This document shows positions 63,361 to 64,000 of a stretch of DNA of 64,000 bases, one piece after another (position 1 is the stretch's first letter; each line of letters starts with the position of its first letter). The translations under genes were made by a program, and so were the position numbers. A model generated the notes under the pieces. It was not told the DNA's origin and made no database searches. It saw nothing but the letters and a program-made list of their open reading frames with translations. This DNA is from Ascaphus truei (Eukaryota; Chordata; Amphibia; Anura; Ascaphidae): contig CM071571.1 in NCBI GenBank assembly GCA_036426205.1, positions 113,631,306-113,695,305 on the forward strand, given 5' to 3'.

Positions 63361-64000
63361 TTCGGCTTCGGTTTTCGCGATTTTTTGACATCCTTGCTTC
63401 CTTGTGAGGCCTTTTTCCTCCCTGGGTTAGGTCACGCCCCAACAGCACTGTCTCGTGCGCTTGGACACGGTCCATTAGATCATGGAACGTCAAGGCTTTG
63501 TCCGGGCGTTGCAGCCACTGACACGTACGGACACTGGATGCAGGGGCAGGAGCCCCCTCAACAGCTGGGTAGTGCGCAGTTCCGTCGGCATCCACCTTCG
63601 GTACCGCCTTTCTCACCATAGCCCACAAGTCCAGATGCAGACGTCTGAGGAAGTCGGACATCATCTCTCCCTCTTTCTGAGCCAGAGCATGAAATTTTGC
63701 CATCAGCGCATAGGTATCCACAGCAGCCCCATAGGCCTTCGTCAGGCAATAAATGAGGTCCGCCGCATCAGCATCCGGGTGGTCATCCCGGTAGTAATGT
63801 ACCATGTGGGACGCTGGGGGTCGCAGACACTCAACGATACGCTGCCTCCGGACCACGTCCGTGCAGGTCCACTCAGGCAGTACCTGTTCCGTGTGATCCA
63901 GCCATTCTTCTATCCCAACTTCTCCTTGAGGCGTGGGCTTATCACCCGAGAACGCCTTTAACTTCCGGTATTGGAGGGACTGGGTGGAGTGGTGAATGGC
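63338..64000 (-). CDS. gag, PNMA-like capsid (partial at window edge)
   Basis: Open from the window edge (64000) downstream. It reads YRKLKAFSGDKPTPQGEVGI, EEWLDHTEQVLPEWTCTDVV, RRQRIVECLRPPASHMVHYY, DAADLIYCLTKAYGAAVDTY, KFHALAQKEGEMMSDFLRRL. The layout (AFSG..P.P.GE.....W, then RR..VE.LR.PA, then L..AYG, then ..EG E..S.FL.RL) resembles the PNMA/MOAP1 family, whose members are domesticated Ty3 gag genes. In a retroelement it forms the particle shell. The frame ends at 63338; the zinc knuckle follows in the overlapping frame. Start codon not in window. Confidence 0.78.
   Translation of the reverse strand, partial: AIHHSTQSLQYRKLKAFSGDKPTPQGEVGIEEWLDHTEQVLPEWTCTDVVRRQRIVECLRPPASHMVHYYRDDHPDADAADLIYCLTKAYGAAVDTYALMAKFHALAQKEGEMMSDFLRRLHLDLWAMVRKAVPKVDADGTAHYPAVEGAPAPASSVRTCQWLQRPDKALTFHDLMDRVQAHETVLLGRDLTQGGKRPHKEARMSKNRENRSRSVRAWGS

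Larger units (their letters stand above)
58741..64000 (-). mobile_element. Ty3/gypsy retrotransposon with PNMA-like gag (5' end beyond window)
   Basis: Minus-strand order: gag, zinc knuckle, protease, RT, RNase H, integrase, then a polypurine tract and a truncated 3' LTR start, the usual Ty3 order. Several one-base frameshifts (about 63425-63340, 62085, 61820-61680, 61420-61290, 60295) break an otherwise well-preserved element. 5' LTR and PBS would lie past position 64000. Confidence 0.88.

Noticed and set aside
59404..63961. Plus-strand open frames of 60-160 codons
   Set aside because: Antisense shadows of the minus-strand gypsy gag and pol.

Overview
This is eukaryotic, vertebrate-type DNA, probably from an amphibian and most likely a frog. 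That placement is an inference from the mix of mobile elements: L2/CR1, L1 and Tx1-like LINEs, a tRNA-CORE-L2 type SINE, Penelope-like elements with hammerhead-type motifs, a SCAN-gag (Gmr1-like) Ty3 element, a chromovirus, a gypsy element with a PNMA-like gag, Tc1, hAT and Harbinger-like DNA transposons and a Helitron. I find no intact host gene. The only host-gene match is a truncated, intronless copy of ISCA2 (iron-sulfur assembly). Nearly all coding signal comes from decayed transposable elements.

Layout. 1-6.2 kb is a 3.42-kb unit present twice (L2/CR1 LINE 3' half, an inverted-repeat element, the 5' part of a Helitron). The second copy is full of single-base indels and looks like unpolished assembly or a false duplication. 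Its Helitron runs on to a canonical 3' end at 9038, through long C-rich and CA-rich satellite. 9-18.8 kb is non-coding repeat: GC-rich minisatellite blocks, a family of TTAACCCCTTCA hairpins, an interrupted LINE, and a homologue of the inverted-repeat element that preserves the empty Helitron insertion site. 19.2-20.2 kb holds Tc1 transposase and L1 remnants.

20205-28905 is a complete but dead LTR retrotransposon with 5-bp target duplication CTCCA. Its order is gag(SCAN)-protease-integrase-RT-RNase H, integrase before RT, as in Gmr1. Its 5' LTR is split by a Tx1-like LINE carrying only ORF1, which is itself split by a SINE. Its RT is split by a short TIR element. 29-49 kb contains several Penelope-like fragments (RT, GIY-YIG endonuclease, hammerhead-like termini, large palindromes), a hAT element with a perfect 8-bp duplication, and a degraded chromovirus with two LTR copies. 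50-55.3 kb holds a probable solo LTR, snapback repeats and a Harbinger-like element containing the ISCA2 retrocopy. 57-58.7 kb is hairpin repeat around an assembly gap. 58741-64000 (minus) is a second Ty3/gypsy element with a PNMA-like gag running off the window.

The main value of the window is its readable insertion chronology: target-site duplications, empty sites and reading frames that line up again when an insert is ignored allow the order of several nested insertions to be worked out.
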